The notes below the pieces were generated by a model. The model saw nothing but the letters and a program-made list of their open reading frames with translations, was not told the DNA's origin and searched no databases. This document shows, piece by piece, positions 33,598-43,394 of a stretch of DNA of 64,000 nucleotides; positions within the stretch are counted from its first letter, which is position 1; each line of letters begins with the position of its first letter. Source of the DNA: Talaromyces rugulosus (Eukaryota > Ascomycota > Eurotiomycetes > Eurotiales > Trichocomaceae). Both the position numbers and the translations under genes were made by a program. The stretch covers positions 1,922,001-1,986,000 of the forward strand of contig NC_049565.1 of assembly GCF_013368755.1 (NCBI RefSeq), given 5' to 3'.

Positions 33598-34993
33598 CTA
33601 CTGAAGCAATTTTTCCAGCTCGGCCGCAATGGCGTCTCCGACCTCACTAGTCGTCGATTTGCCTCCAATATCAGCTGTCCGGACACCAGCTTCGATGGCG
33701 TTTTTAACAGCAGTTTCAACGAGACGCGCTTCGGCGGGGCGAGAAAGCGAGTACTGGAGCAACATGGCCATGGAAAGGACGGCTGCCACGGGGTTGACGA
33801 TGCCTTTTCCGGCAATGTCTGGCGCAGAACCTTGAATACAATTAGTTTACTGAAAGCACATGGGTATTCTTTTTTTGTAGTGAGCTGGCTTACCGTGGAT
33901 AGGTTCATAGATACCATTGACCTTAGTCTTGCCATCTGGCACACCAGTCAAACTGGCACTGGGCAACAGGCCCAACGAACCGGGGATGACACTGGCCTCA
34001 TCCGAGATGATATCTCCAAACAGATTGCTCGTGACGACAATACCATTCAGCTTACGCGGGTCCTTGACCATGAGCATGGCCGCCGAGTCGATCAGATGGT
34101 GACCCAGCTGCAGCTGCGGGAACTCGTTGGTCATGATCTCCGTGACAACCTTGCGCCACAACCTGCTGGTCGCGAGCACATTGGCCTTGTCCAGACTCCA
34201 CACGGGCAGCGGAGGATCATTCTGCAGCGCGAGATGGCCCGCAAGACGCGTGATACGCTCAATCTCGGCGCGCGAGTACGGTTCCGTGTCGAAAGCGAAG
34301 CCGTCGCCGTTGTCCTCCTTGCGCTCGCCAAAGTAGATGCCGCCCGTCAGTTCGCGGATGATGTTGAAGTTGACGTCGCGGCACACCTCGGCCTTGAGTG
34401 GTGAGATGTCGACGAGAGAAGGTGCTGCAAAGTAGCAAGGTCGGAGGTTGCCAAAAGTGCCCAGTTCTTTGCGTAGTTTAAGCAGGCCTTGTTCGGGGCG
34501 GACGGCGCCGGTGCCCCATTTCTAAAGGATGTCAGTATATTCTCCTCCTAATATATATATATATATATTTGAAGAAACGTACTGGTCCACCAATAGCACC
34601 GAGGATAACGGCATCAGCGCTCTTCGCGGCGGAGAGAGCGGCGTCCGTCAATGGCTCGCCATGGGCGTCTATCGAGGCCTGATCTGGTGTGTTAGCTATT
34701 TTCTCTAGCACGTCAACTACTAGTACTAACGCCGCCAAGAGGGTGTTCTTGAAAGTTGAACTGGATATCGTCGCGGTACTTTTCGATGACTCGAAGGATC
34801 TGTTCCAGTTAGCGTTGGATTTCAATGAAACGGATAGATAGATTAGAAAAATACCTTCAGCGCCTCGGTCGTGACCTACAGAACACGGTGTCAGTCCATC
34901 TTTAATTCTGTTTTATTTTTATTTTCCACAGCTGCGACGTACCTCTGGCCCACAATGGTCGCCGCCGAACACCACAATGTTGTAGGGAGCCAT
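33598..34993 (-). CDS. LEU2: 3-isopropylmalate dehydrogenase (leucine biosynthesis)
   Basis: NAD-dependent oxidative decarboxylation of 3-isopropylmalate, third step of leucine synthesis. Six exons: 34993-34943, 34875-34855, 34799-34731, 34678-34583, 34521-33894 and 33830-33598. They total 1,098 nt and 365 residues, the usual size. Motifs are [14 protein letters not shown] at the N-terminus, [15 protein letters not shown], the substrate-binding region [40 protein letters not shown] and a normal end ELEKLLQ. Exon 2 is a 21-nt micro-exon (VTTEALK). Intron 4 contains a TA dinucleotide run. A Leu3/LeuB-type site CCGATGTCGG lies 180 bp upstream. Confidence 0.95.
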
Positions 34994-35172
34994 TCTGACA
35001 GGAAAATCAAAGCTGGAATAGACAGAAGCTAAACTAATAGTATTCACGCGGGTATAGCAAAGAAAGAGAAAGAGAAGAGAAAGAGAAAGAAGCAGCGTGA
35101 GGCTCGGCGAGTATTTGATTGCTCCTGACAGCTGTCGAGCGAATGTTCTTGCAGGGCGGGGCAGCCGGGCAT

Positions 35173-35182
35173 CCGATGTCGG
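35173..35182. promoter_or_regulatory. Candidate Leu3/LeuB binding site (CCG-N4-CGG) in the LEU2 promoter
   Basis: CCGATGTCGG matches the CCGN4CGG everted-triplet site used by Leu3 and its Aspergillus orthologue LeuB, which are Zn2Cys6 activators responding to alpha-isopropylmalate. It lies about 180 bp upstream of the LEU2 ATG, and LEU2 is a classic target. Occupancy is inferred. Confidence 0.6.
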
Positions 35183-35493
35183 CCGGCAGAAACACATCAT
35201 TGATATAGATATACATGTCAGCTGGTCTATGTCGACTTCATTAAAACCAAGATAAATATTACTAACGATACTAGAATAATAATAAAACAGAAGAATAACA
35301 GAATAAACACGAAATCTAGCCCTGTTGGTAACATTTCCAGCGACGCCAGCACCATCAAATGACCATCATATACACAATCCTCCCAGTCACCCCCCATTAG
35401 CCAACGCATGCCAAGTAGTGGCAGCTCCCAGTATTATCAGAACAACTATCTGTCCACGGTCCATAAATTCCACCCCGATCCCAAGCGAATTGA

Positions 35494-36573
35494 TCAAGCC
35501 AATGTTCCGGCAGCTCGGTCAGCTCGGCGTTTGGCAAGGTCGCCCTCGGCCAGCCAGTTGCTTGCCTTGATCAGCTGCACGACATTGATAAACTGCTTGG
35601 CAGCCATGACGGGCGCCGATACCGCAGTGATAATCCACGGTATGGTACTGTCCAGCTTGTTCGCGCGAGCCATTTCCAGGGCGCCGGCACTCCAGGGGCT
35701 CGCAAACAACGTCGACGGGGCTTGGTGTGCCGGGTTTCCGGGCTGTGGTGACAGGGGCTGCGTATTGGGGACAGGCTGCAGCAAAGAGGGCGACAGGATG
35801 GGCGACGAGAAGGACAGCAGGTACAGGCCGATGAAGAAGAGCTCGTTCAGAGCACAGAACACGAACAGCACGGTCTAGAAGCTATTAATCTCCTGGAGGG
35901 GGAAAAAAGGGAGAGACGACATACCCTGCTTGTGTAATACTTGTGCAAGACCCAGCTGCGGCTCGAGTCGACCTTCTTGTGGCTCTGCGACGAGCCACCC
36001 ATGCTCAACGTAGCGTACATGTGCATGTAGTGGCTGGCCAGATCCAGACTAATCAAGCCCTGGAAGAGAATAGACCACCGCGGCCAGGCCGAGCTCAAAA
36101 AGACCAAAAGACACGCGGTTGTGCATCGATCCGTGACCATGTCGAGCACGCCGCCAAAGGTAGTGGACTGGTGGAAGAGTCGTGCCAGGTATCCATCCAA
36201 CGCATCGAGCAGACACGAGATACTGTAGAGAAACGAGCATGTGCGGGGGTGGAGGGGCATGTAGTATAAAGATGCCACTGCCAGAACAACTCGTACGTAG
36301 CCTGTATATATGATATGTGTGTGAGTTTTTGTTGTCGTCTTAGCAGCCCGCTTGCAGTGCGGCACTGCCACGCGCATTGAACAGTGTACACTCACCAACC
36401 AGATTTGGCCAGAACAAGAATATGTTCTCATGACGTTCGGGGGTTGTGCTCTTGTCGTCTGCCTTCTTTTGTGAGACTCCATTGCTCGTCGTCGCCGGAG
36501 CTGGAGCTGGGGCTGGCTTGTCCTCGACCACGGCGGTCTCGGTGGCCTTTTGTTTCCTGCTTCGGGTGTTCAT
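35494..36573 (-). CDS. PIS1: CDP-diacylglycerol-inositol 3-phosphatidyltransferase (PI synthase)
   Basis: Makes phosphatidylinositol from CDP-diacylglycerol and inositol in the ER. Exons 36573-36396, 36301-35925 and 35874-35494 encode 311 residues. The complete CDP-alcohol phosphotransferase signature D-G-x2-A-R-x8-G-x3-D-x3-D is present in DALDGYLARLFHQ followed by TTFGGVLDMVTDR. Several membrane helices follow (SILFQGLISLDLASHYMHMY, LFVFCALNELFFIGLYLL, IITAVSAPVMAAKQFINVV). The N-terminus has 45 extra residues, Lys- and Pro/Ala-rich. A Pro/Gln/Ser-rich loop is inserted before the last helix, so the protein is longer than the roughly 220-residue yeast enzyme. That is usual in filamentous fungi. 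Confidence 0.94.
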
Positions 36574-37394
36574 GGTGAATACTATTGGTGGTCGATTATT
36601 CAATTAATCGCAGAGAGTTTAAGGGTATGCGAAAAGAAAGGTAAACGAGCGCAGTGTTTGTCGGTGACGCTTGGAATTCCTGGCCGCAACACATTAATCA
36701 TCAGCTCCAGGCCAACACATAACAAATAGCAGGTAACAGCCGACAGTCAACCGTAAAAACAATCAAAGGCATTGTCCAAAAACGTACTGTCACTCAAAAA
36801 CGACAAGTTCCCACTGCCCAAGGAATTTCTGCAACTTGTTCTCCGGGACAGCCGGCGATAGGAGAAAAAAGTCGGACACGGCAGCACGAGGGACTGCAAA
36901 CGCGAGCGGTAAGGAGGCAGACGAGGTAGTGAGCGTGATAAGGCTAAAGCTAGATGCAGCGAGATAAGGAGCGTGGGCAGGTAGTCGGGTGATTGCAGGT
37001 GGTTTGGAGTGTCTGTCTGTTATCTCTCTCCCTTAATAATAAACCATCGAGCTGGCAAGGGAACTAGGCTGCTTCGGCCTTAGGCAGCCGGCGATCGCGG
37101 CCTTGAGCCTCGGCCCTAGCCCGAAACATGCAGTATCAATGTATTCAGTGTCAAATGTATTCAGTGTCAGAAGTTTTCAGTATCAAGTATATTCAGTATC
37201 AAGTGTATTCAAGTGGTGCCAGTTAGTATACAGTTATAAGATAGAGCTTCATGCACGTACAGAAAAGGTTCCGTCGGCCCGCCAGCTACCATGCAATGCA
37301 TCAATTGATATGCCAAGTATCTAGATATAGTAATAATGTATATTTAATGCCTTATTTACAGGTCAAGATTCTACGCAACAAAAAAAAAAGATAT
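36574..37394. other. Intergenic region with a 16-bp tandem repeat
   Basis: 820 bp between PIS1 and the PP2C gene, holding the PIS1 promoter and leader. It contains the repeat array at 37131-37209, and just before it a GC-rich tract with the inverted pair GGCTGC/GCAGCC around 37065-37090. No gene was recognised. Confidence 0.4.
37131..37209. repeat. Five degenerate copies of a 16-bp tandem repeat
   Basis: The unit resembles CAGTATCAAGTGTATT and starts at 37131, 37146, 37162, 37178 and 37194. The first copy is one base shorter and copies differ at one to four positions. It lies in an intergenic gap. A sixth partial copy (CAAGTGG) follows. Confidence 0.8.
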
Positions 37395-39092
37395 TCAAGT
37401 ACGCGACCTGCGCGGATCCGTGGCTTCTTGTCGGCGAAAGTCGCGCGCTTCTTTGCTGCCCATACTGCCCAGGCCGCCCTCAAGTCGGCGCTCCCAACCA
37501 CCAAGACGCACCACCAGGCACGTTGCGTTGTCGCCCTCCTTGCTGACTTCGGTCGCAAAGTTTACCACGTCCTGCGCGCCTTGTTCCGGCGTCCGGGCCT
37601 CCTTGACAATGTCCACGATCTCCTGGTCGCGGAGAGTGCCGCTGATGCCGTCCGTCATGAGCACGAGAAACGAGAACTCGGCCGGCGCCAGGTCAATTCG
37701 ATGCATGTCTGGTTCCGCCGACACTCCAATGCGCTTCGAGTGAATGTCGCCAAAGGCTCGCGTGTTGGCCAGTCCGCTCATGCGTTCTTCTCCGAACGAA
37801 TCCGTTACAAACGTCGCCGCGTACCGTCGCAGGCGGTTTGCTTCTATCGGAGAGGATGGGTGGTGGTCGTTGGTGACAGGAATAGCAGCCCCCGTGTTTG
37901 TGTCGCAGAGGAGGATCCTAGTGTCGCCGACATGCGATATCAGCATGGAAGACGGCGCCGCTGGGTGCCAGAATGGTGTAGGCGTGGGCGTGGAGATCAT
38001 GACCACGCTGCATGTGCTCCCGCCAATAAATCTCTTGGGGCCTCCAATCAGCCCAGGGGGTGATTGGCTCGGGCTGTGAAGAATATCATGTTCGTTCAGT
38101 GGCTGGTCAGACTGAACAAGGTCGTCGTCCTTTTTCGCTGCCTGTGCCGATACAAAGTCAAAGTCGGCCTTGAGAAAGGCGTACTCGACCACCTCCTCCA
38201 TCAGAATCCCCTTTGCTGGCTCTCTTCTGCTCGGGTTGACCCCCAGGTTGCGTGAAAGGTTTGTCGATGCTCCTTCGGATTGGATGCACGAGAAATGAGG
38301 CGGCTTGAATCGCTTAAAGTACCCGCCAACAAGGTTTCTCCACGACTCGAGCAATCTGGATTCCCGTTCCGCGACTTTTTCTGTATTCGCATTTTGAAGG
38401 ATGGGCAAGCTCGCCCGGTTCAGGTCGAACCGGTATGATGCCGGCCGCTCGCTTCGTTCTCGTTTCTCCTGGGCAGCCGTAAGCTTGGTTTTCAAGCTGG
38501 ACTGAACTTGGAATTCAGCCGCGCTTTCTTCAAGATACTGGTGCAGTCGATCGCGCAGAAAGTCACTGCACTCGGAGCCCCCATGGCCGTCAAAAACGCC
38601 AAAGTAGAACACTTGGGGGTCGCCACTCGTGCTGTCCACCGCCGAGGGCGCAGCAACCGTCTCGGCACCGGATGCACGACGAATTGTCAACGACAATGGC
38701 GATCGTCGCGCAAATGCCGGTAGCGCAATCACGCCAGCCTGGTAGGTATCCTCATTGTATGCTCGAGACCCACGAGAGGCAGAAGCTCCGAAATGATGCT
38801 TGGCACTACGTAACGGGATCCGCACGACCGTCGTGTCACGGGCAATGCCCGGGGGCGTCTGGATAGTCGCTGGCGAAGAGAGATCGGTTCCACCAGTATG
38901 CGGTGTCGACGCAGAGCGCGGGAGTTTATGAAACGACGTCGGGCCGTGGGAATCAGGATGCAGCGACGAGGACGGCAGATGGGTGACAAAGTAGTCATGC
39001 AGATACCGCCGTGCACCGGCTGTCGCGGGGCGAGCTACCTGCTCATTGCTGCATTGACGTGCGAATGTAGCGATGAGGCCTTTGCTTGACAT
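37395..39092 (-). CDS. PP2C-type protein phosphatase, mitochondrial (Ptc6/Aup1-like)
   Basis: Metal-dependent Ser/Thr phosphatase, single exon, 565 residues. The N-terminus (MSSKGLIATFARQC to GARRYLHDYF) is Arg/Ala-rich with no acidic residues in the first 16, like a mitochondrial presequence. PP2C motifs are YFGVFDGHGGSECSDFL (metal-binding Asp), the GGSTCSVVMI strand, ISHVGDTRILL, GLANTRAFGD, LVLMTDGISGTL and KEGDNATCLVVRLG. These supply the expected metal-binding Asp residues. The linker between DGHGG and GGSTC is long (about 180 residues), as in the fungal Ptc6 branch, which acts in mitophagy and on pyruvate dehydrogenase. Orthology to Ptc6 rather than Ptc5 or Ptc7 is an inference. Confidence 0.87.
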   Translation of the reverse strand: MSSKGLIATFARQCSNEQVARPATAGARRYLHDYFVTHLPSSSLHPDSHGPTSFHKLPRSASTPHTGGTDLSSPATIQTPPGIARDTTVVRIPLRSAKHHFGASASRGSRAYNEDTYQAGVIALPAFARRSPLSLTIRRASGAETVAAPSAVDSTSGDPQVFYFGVFDGHGGSECSDFLRDRLHQYLEESAAEFQVQSSLKTKLTAAQEKRERSERPASYRFDLNRASLPILQNANTEKVAERESRLLESWRNLVGGYFKRFKPPHFSCIQSEGASTNLSRNLGVNPSRREPAKGILMEEVVEYAFLKADFDFVSAQAAKKDDDLVQSDQPLNEHDILHSPSQSPPGLIGGPKRFIGGSTCSVVMISTPTPTPFWHPAAPSSMLISHVGDTRILLCDTNTGAAIPVTNDHHPSSPIEANRLRRYAATFVTDSFGEERMSGLANTRAFGDIHSKRIGVSAEPDMHRIDLAPAEFSFLVLMTDGISGTLRDQEIVDIVKEARTPEQGAQDVVNFATEVSKEGDNATCLVVRLGGWERRLEGGLGSMGSKEARDFRRQEATDPRRSRT

Positions 39093-39739
39093 GGGGCGCT
39101 GCGTACTGTGCTGTGCTGGTATGTCGGCGGGGAGGGGCGCCTAGTGTCGTCGCAGGCTCCAAGTCTGCCTGTTAAGAGTCGCAAGCATGGGCAATGGCAT
39201 CGAATGGCGGATTATAGATGGCAGATAGTATAGAACCTCGCAGACTCACAGGCAGTTCATAGTCAACAGGGGTGGGAAGAGGAGAGTTCCTGAAGACTTG
39301 CAAACGAATGAGCCGATGATGTCGTTGCGCCGGGCTAGGCCCAACATGGTAAGTGCGATGGTCAATCCCTCAGCATTATAAATGACAACATCTCTTTCTA
39401 TCTCTACGCTTGGTTTGATGGATCTTATTTTTTTGCATTGCTATGGTCTAAAGTATCAATTGGATTGTGCAACGATATTCTTTTTCCGGATTAGCATTCA
39501 AAACACTGGCGAATCATGAGCGATGAAATGTCCCCTCCCAACACTGATCATGCCTCAAAAGCTGCTCGACCAAGTCAATTAGAGACTGTGACAAAAGAGA
39601 GAAGAAAAAACGAAAAGAATCTAGAAAACTTGTACAAGAAACAACATTCTTAAAACACCATCACCAAACCAACACCCCCGAGAGACCAGTATTCCACCCA
39701 AAACACCTTTGAAAGAATGCTTGCTGAACCAAAGATTCC
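39093..39739. other. Intergenic between the PP2C gene and the coiled-coil gene
   Basis: About 650 bp with the PP2C promoter and the 3' UTR of the next minus-strand gene. No gene, repeat or RNA was recognised. Confidence 0.4.
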
Positions 39740-41464
39740 TCAACGCCTTGCACCCCGTCCAGGAGTACGGCCAGTTGCCTTATCCTCCTTGCTGCCGGGC
39801 AGACCTGTGAACACTTTTGCTAAGCTCACATTGCGAACTCGTACTGGCTGGAACTCGTTCTGACCAAGGCGAATAACGGGTGTTACTGACATCTTGACCT
39901 TTGCATTGTTGACGAGAGCCATGTCAAAATCATTGTCCATGTTCATCATTACGGTAGGGTCGTACATTTCGTCGATTTCTGGGAAGTGGCACCTAGCGTC
40001 GTACGGCATGGAGTAGAGTTCTAACCCGAGTTTGTGAGCATCGCCGACAATTTCCTCGAGCGACTTTTGTACCGCAACACTCGTTCCTCCAGAGGACAAC
40101 AGAGGTTCAAGCAATGCCTTTAGGGTGTCGGTGTGGCTTTCTTGATAGCGACGACAGAAGTTCTGAAAGTCAGGCTTCTCCGTGGCGCGGACCACGCATT
40201 TGGAGATTGCGCTCAAGACAAAATGCTTAGTCGCAGGTGCCATCTCTGTATCAGAAGCAGTTAGCACATTATGATAAATCTTATAGAATTGGAACAGAAA
40301 CTTACCATGAGTGGTCCTCTTTTTATGGCCCATGATTTCACTATCAACAGACGGGTCACAGCCCCGGACAACTTCTGTGTACTTCAGAATCTGTTTGCAC
40401 AGATAAAAGTTGACCACCTTTGACACATAGAGCTGCTTCATCGCTGGGCTGTTTAAAAACCTAGTGGCTATATCCGTGCTGGGGTGAACCATCATGTAGT
40501 CCTTCAAACGTGACGTCAGCTGCTCAGGAAGAATAGTCACGTCCCCGCCAAGTGCATGACTCTTTGCAAACTGGTCTGACTTGATCCATAGTGCCCGAAA
40601 GTGGCCCGCAAAGTTAGCAGCATTCTTTTCGAACTCGATGCCAGCATACGACGGATCTTGTCTCAAACTAGCTGCAATCATGGCTTGCTCATCTGCGTTC
40701 GTGATTGCCTCGTGCAGAGGACGCTGGGCGTTGATCGTTTGTAGATTTGGCTCCCGCAGCTGAGCCATCGGCATAAACAGGCCCTGGAGCCGCTCTCCTG
40801 CACCAGTCCCGTCCAAGTCAGGCCGATTAGCCCCTGCATAGGTGCCATTGGCTGGGAAACGAAACGTGCCGCGATGGGAGAGCTGCTGGAGTTGTGGCGG
40901 ATTACCAGACCATGGAGAGCGTCTGGTCGTCTGAGTGAACAGAGACGGAGCCATTGGCATCTGTTGGGGCGGTTGTTGTACTTGAACAGAGAGATCCTGC
41001 ATATGAGGAGAGCCCCTGAGTGATTGCTGCTGAGCCATGAATGGCGAGGGGGTGGGATAACTGGGATAGTCCCGAAAACTCATGTAATAAGGCTGAGGAG
41101 ACTGCACGGTTGGTAGACCCGGTGGCTGCGGTGGTGTGGCCTCTACTGAGAGACGACGAGAACGCAACGATCTGGGATCCTGAATAGTCCTCGATTGGTT
41201 TCTGATGGTGATTTCTTGTCTGCTCGCACGAGCCTGCAATGCCTCGACTTGGCGATGTAGCGCGTCAACCTGTTCATTCAAGGCTGCGATCTCTTCATTT
41301 TTTGATCGAATTGCTTCTCTCGCAGTGATCAGCTCTTCTTCGAGTGCATGGATCTGATCGTCCGCTTCAGAGATACGGAACCTCATGACATGGGGACTGC
41401 GAGGGGCGCTCCGTGTGCTCCCAGGGGTTGAAGGGTTGGGAAGGGGGTGCGTGTGGTTTGACAT
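39740..41464 (-). CDS. Conserved fungal coiled-coil protein of unknown function
   Basis: Exons 41464-40306 and 40245-39740, with a 60-nt intron (donor GTAAGT, branch GCTAAC, acceptor ATACAG). The intron is a multiple of three and free of stops, so the gene also reads as one 574-codon frame. The spliced protein has about 554 residues. The first 25 residues are Pro/Ser-rich. Residues 30-95 form a coiled coil with heptads (ADDQIHALEEELITAREAI, NEEIAALNEQVDALHRQVEAL). A Pro/Gln-rich linker follows to about 215. The rest is a folded, mostly helical region (FAGHFRALWIKSDQFAKSHA, MKQLYVSKVVNFYLCKQIL) ending in Gly/Arg. I recognise no named domain. It could be a nuclear or cytoskeletal scaffold, but the function is unknown. 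Confidence 0.75.
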   Translation of the reverse strand: MSNHTHPLPNPSTPGSTRSAPRSPHVMRFRISEADDQIHALEEELITAREAIRSKNEEIAALNEQVDALHRQVEALQARASRQEITIRNQSRTIQDPRSLRSRRLSVEATPPQPPGLPTVQSPQPYYMSFRDYPSYPTPSPFMAQQQSLRGSPHMQDLSVQVQQPPQQMPMAPSLFTQTTRRSPWSGNPPQLQQLSHRGTFRFPANGTYAGANRPDLDGTGAGERLQGLFMPMAQLREPNLQTINAQRPLHEAITNADEQAMIAASLRQDPSYAGIEFEKNAANFAGHFRALWIKSDQFAKSHALGGDVTILPEQLTSRLKDYMMVHPSTDIATRFLNSPAMKQLYVSKVVNFYLCKQILKYTEVVRGCDPSVDSEIMGHKKRTTHGKFLFQFYKIYHNVLTASDTEMAPATKHFVLSAISKCVVRATEKPDFQNFCRRYQESHTDTLKALLEPLLSSGGTSVAVQKSLEEIVGDAHKLGLELYSMPYDARCHFPEIDEMYDPTVMMNMDNDFDMALVNNAKVKMSVTPVIRLGQNEFQPVRVRNVSLAKVFTGLPGSKEDKATGRTPGRGARR

Positions 41465-43394
41465 GGTGGTGGTAGACAGGCTAAGATAAGCTTGACGACT
41501 AATGCACAGAAAGCGTCAGTGAGAGTGTCAGTAAAGAAATGTGAAGTATGTAAATGAGGAGTGAGTGAAAAGTACTAACTCACAACCAAGAATATCTAAA
41601 AGTCAGAGATAGATGCGAAGAAGAAGACTTTAATGTTAAAAACACCTCAGTAAAGATTTAGAAGCAAAGATATCAAAAACGACCAGTGTAAAACAAGGCT
41701 TGATGCTGGTTGTTAAAGTTACAATACTCACCAAAGACCAAATGTGGGTGTGATGTATGTTTGCAAAGTAAAGAGATAACTGCCTAGTTTCCAGGGTAAA
41801 GGAGAAGCAAGAAGAAGTAAACAAAAGGCCCTTCTTATACGCGTAGTTCACAGGCAGGCGCGATTCCTAAAATGGATGGGAGGGAACGTGATCTTGTTGT
41901 GAAAAAAATCACTTTTGAGCCGCAGATGACCCTAAGTGGGTTTTCCATTCATCTTGGTGTGATTTGGCAAGCCATTAACATATCGGAAAGAATACAGGGT
42001 CTGTGAACTGGATAACTCCGAAAGTTTTATGAAATTTACACTCCGCGCTTGTGGTGATTCATTGCTATCTAATACACGTGTATCTGAAGAAAACATGGTA
42101 GATTCCAGGCATTAGGATGGATTTGCAGCATCAATAACTACACAAAGTCACTATCATGGTTTAGCTGAATGTATCACACTGTTTATATTCCAGGTTCTTT
42201 CTTCTGATATCCCACCAATGATTTGTAATGCAAGTTATCTTGCAATATTTTCTGATCTTTCAGTCCCCAGTCCGTTTCTAGGCAACAGAGACTGTTGCTT
42301 TCACATGCTTCAAACACTCACCAGATAGAAGTAAATTCAAACCATTAAACTTGTTCTTGCTTGTCAAATTACCCCTGAGTGGGAATGATGGTGGTAGTTC
42401 TTTCAGAGTGATAGAGCAGGCCACCCACATGAGAGATAAAGCTAATTAATGAGTATTTTTGAACATAGAAGTTGTCTGTATTTCCCTTTCATGTGAATTG
42501 GAGCACTCACTGGCTTTCTATACCATCATATCATATGCACAGTCATCTGCTTCTTTGCACATATAACATTTGAATACATTGATTTTCACTGTTTGCTCTT
42601 TTCTTTCAGTGTTTAGTCGCCACTAATGTCACCAACTAATTACTATTTGTCATCCCTGACAGCACCTCAGCGGAAACTTACTTGCACAATTGGCAAATTG
42701 ATTACACACAACCATACACACCACTAATATGTCAAGATATAACACAGAATCGGCTGAACATAAAATGGAAAACAGGATATACCAGCTTTAAGCTTGCCAC
42801 AAACTCATAAAATCCCTCGTCTTCGAAATGCCACATCAGCCTCTTTAGTAATTGAAAGCTACATGTATCAGTTGATATCACATATAGTACACATTTACTG
42901 CAGGCTCAGTTGGTATGAGTGGGGCATGTCAAGTTTCTTACATGCATCAAAGTCTAAATTCTCCTTGCTCTAGAGAACATTGCATCGACACCTTCAAATC
43001 GATGGTGCTAGTTTAATATTATTTTCAAACAGCACTACTAACACCGGTAGATCACTTCTTAAAAACTGAATACGAATAACTAGGAATATACTATTACTAC
43101 CTCATGTACAAATAAAGCCAAAGTACGACCCACGCCCCTAGAAGAGAATAAAAAAAGAGTAGCTACCAGATAGTAGTTCACATGAGTAAGTGAAAGTCGT
43201 CTGGAGTAGCACCTACCGAGGGTAGCATCGTTCCAGCCTGTTTCAAAGACAACATTTGAACTAGGGATAGGGAAACAAACAGCAATGGCTGTGAACAAAA
43301 AAGGTTCCCCTATCGACAGTTAGAATAGGAAACCTACCAAACAGTCCGGGCGGTGCTGTCGTGGTTTAAGTGGTGACTGGCGTCAGGTATTATT
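41465..43394. other. Long gene-poor interval upstream of the coiled-coil gene
   Basis: 1.9 kb of AT-rich sequence between two minus-strand genes. Open frames are short and uncharacteristic. It is likely a long promoter and leader for the coiled-coil gene, possibly with spliced leader exons near 41490-41600, where GT- and AG-rich steps occur; that is speculative. No tRNA or transposon ends were seen. Confidence 0.35.
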
